DNA of 13,340 bases from Deltaproteobacteria bacterium (lineage in GTDB: Bacteria; Desulfobacterota; BSN033; UBA1163): contig VGSD01000022.1 in assembly GCA_016875155.1 (NCBI GenBank), positions 1-13,340 of the forward strand, given 5' to 3'. Made by a program: the position numbers and the translations under genes. Position 1 is the first letter of the stretch. Every line of letters begins with the position of its first letter. Positions 12,378-13,340 of the stretch are shown here, piece after piece. Below the pieces are notes generated by a model. The model saw only the letters and a program-made list of their open reading frames with translations. It ran no database searches and was not told where the DNA came from.

Positions 12378-13016
12378 TTATTCCGAAATCCGCAATCTCT
12401 CCGAGCCAGAGGGCTCTCTGAGCCGGAGGCCGAATTCCGAAATCGTTAAGGCTTTTAACCGAACCAGTATCTGTATCAACTCACACAAAGGAAGGCCAAC
12501 CACATTGGTATAGGACCCTTTGATGGATTCAATCATAAATGATCCGATCCCCTGAATGCCATACCCTCCGGCTTTATCAAAGGGCTCCCCAGTGTTGATA
12601 TACCAATTCATCTCATCCGTTGTGAGGGATTTAACCTTTACCACTGTCTCAACTGCCTCACACTCACTCTTCCCTTTTTTATGATGGTAAACGGAAACTC
12701 CGGTCAAAACCCGATGCTCCTTTCCGCTGATCAACCGGAGCATCTCCATTGCCTCTCCCCGGTTTTTCGGTTTCCCTAAAATGATCCCATCAATATAGAC
12801 AATGGTATCGGCTCCAATCACCCAATCCTCAGGATATTGACTGCCAACATCGAGGGCCTTCGCTTTTGCCAACCGAATCACATGCTCTCTGGGAGATTCA
12901 CCTGGAATAATATCCTCATCGATTTCACTGGGAATCACTTTAAAATCGAGGCCTAATTGTTTAAGCAACTCACATCTGCGGGGAGACATAGAAGCAAGGA
13001 TGAGTCGATTTCCCAT
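12378..13016 (-). CDS. maf: Maf family nucleoside triphosphate pyrophosphatase
   Basis: This 212-residue house-cleaning enzyme hydrolyses non-canonical or modified nucleotides such as dTTP/UTP analogues to monophosphates. The N-terminal loop LASMSPRRCELL is at 7-18, the catalytic GADT (Asp70) at 68-71, LGKPKN at 80-85, and KAGGYGIQG at 148-156, the last resembling the YhdE/dTTP-UTPase subgroup. Normal family members end shortly after the VVGLPL segment (172-177), giving about 190 residues. The final 20 or so residues here (TISEFGLRLREPSGSERLRISE region) are encoded by repeat DNA and look like an added tail. The ATG at 13016 has no Shine-Dalgarno sequence. A weak promoter, TTGACA-17-TAGTTT, ends only seven bases before it. 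Confidence 0.94.
   Translation of the reverse strand: MGNRLILASMSPRRCELLKQLGLDFKVIPSEIDEDIIPGESPREHVIRLAKAKALDVGSQYPEDWVIGADTIVYIDGIILGKPKNRGEAMEMLRLISGKEHRVLTGVSVYHHKKGKSECEAVETVVKVKSLTTDEMNWYINTGEPFDKAGGYGIQGIGSFMIESIKGSYTNVVGLPLCELIQILVRLKALTISEFGLRLREPSGSERLRISE
12380..12444. repeat. Repeat forming the 3' end of maf
   Basis: ATTCCGAAATCCGCAAT at 12380-12396 is the exact reverse complement of 10333-10349. GAATTCCGAAATC at 12432-12444 repeats part of it. Between them is a GAGCC/GGCTC-rich imperfect palindrome (12403-12428). The whole segment is read in frame as the last residues of Maf. Confidence 0.65.
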
Positions 13017-13022
13017 TTTAAA

Positions 13023-13051
13023 AAACTAAAGGAATCCCGAATGGTTGTCAA
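13023..13051 (-). promoter_or_regulatory. Possible promoter of maf
   Basis: On the minus strand there is a perfect -35 box TTGACA (13051-13046), a 17-base spacer, and a poor -10 box TAGTTT (13028-13023, 3 of 6). Transcription would start at or next to the maf ATG at 13016. That would make the message leaderless and would fit the missing Shine-Dalgarno sequence. Confidence 0.3.
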
Positions 13052-13231
13052 GATTGAAATATCTTGAGAGATCAACTCACTCAAACATGACAGGAAATTC
13101 CACAAATGAAATAACCGGTGTCCAGCGAGGTAAGGTGACACTTTCATAAAGTTCAGGCGAGGAGCCAAAAGGGTTGATTTTTAATGGATGGGAATCACGG
13201 CGAGGGTGGATTGAGGCGGCCATACCCTAAT

Positions 13232-13340
13232 TTATCCTTCATGAACCAACGCCACGGCGGCCCTCAAACCGAGAAGATAACTCTGGACACCAAACCCTGC
13301 AATCTGGCCTTTGGCTATGGAGGAAATCACAGAATGGTGT
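13232..13340 (-). CDS. aroQ: 3-dehydroquinate dehydratase type II, C-terminal part cut by the window edge
   Basis: Only the last 35 residues and the TAA stop (13232-13234) are inside the window; the start lies beyond the right edge. The fragment begins HHSVISSIAKGQIAGFG and ends LRAAVALVHEG. This matches the C-terminus of type II dehydroquinases, where a REPFR-HHS segment is followed by ISD.A.G.I.GFG..SY.L.L.A. The enzyme catalyses the third step of the shikimate pathway and forms a dodecamer. The catalytic Tyr and His are outside the window. The gene is followed on its strand by 215 bases without a gene, then maf. Confidence 0.85.
   Translation of the reverse strand, partial: HHSVISSIAKGQIAGFGVQSYLLGLRAAVALVHEG

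Noticed and set aside
12953..13168. 71-codon minus-strand frame overlapping the maf 5' end
   Set aside because: It lies in a different frame over the conserved maf N-terminus, has no ribosome binding site and resembles no family I know.

Overview
The window reads as a stretch of bacterial chromosome rich in housekeeping genes and short dispersed repeats. Nearly all genes lie on the minus strand, so transcription runs from the right edge towards the left. A lipoprotein with a clean lipobox points to a diderm. The combination of a lipoprotein-lysA-dap cluster, an aroQ-maf-yggS block, a long RecQ with a C-terminal helix-turn-helix region and many palindromic intergenic repeats resembles Desulfobacterota (the former Deltaproteobacteria) or a neighbouring phylum. 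This placement is an inference from gene content and is not proven by the sequence.

Right part, read in the direction of transcription (13340 to 7351): the 3' end of aroQ (type II 3-dehydroquinate dehydratase), maf (nucleotide pyrophosphatase), yggS (PLP homeostasis protein), a three-domain fibronectin type III-like lipoprotein, then lysA, dapF and dapB. The last three encode the decarboxylase, epimerase and reductase of the diaminopimelate/lysine pathway. dapF and dapB overlap in an ATGA. dapA and a DAP aminotransferase gene are not in the window. Most junctions here hold palindromic repeat DNA. At two genes that DNA seems to have entered the reading frame: the C-terminal tail of Maf, and a 55-codon stretch before the lipoprotein signal peptide.

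Middle part (6988 to 4410): a fumarylacetoacetate hydrolase-family gene lies 20 bases before hemL (glutamate-1-semialdehyde aminomutase, tetrapyrrole synthesis). Beyond hemL is about 0.5 kb without a convincing gene; it contains a stem-loop and a possible decayed transposase fragment.

The only plus-strand genes form a small two-gene cassette (3886 to 4409) of DUF4160 and DUF2442 proteins. It has its own sigma70-like promoter, divergent from the recQ promoter. It is the most accessory-like and functionally unknown part of the window, and it resembles toxin-antitoxin operons in layout.

Left part: recQ (815 codons), a repeat-filled gap of about 440 bases, and a histidine phosphatase-family gene starting at TTG. 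I found no rRNA, tRNA, CRISPR array or intact insertion sequence. I see no clearly new defence or biosynthetic system. The unusual signals are the DUF4160/DUF2442 cassette and the way dispersed repeats sit in, and extend, gene ends.
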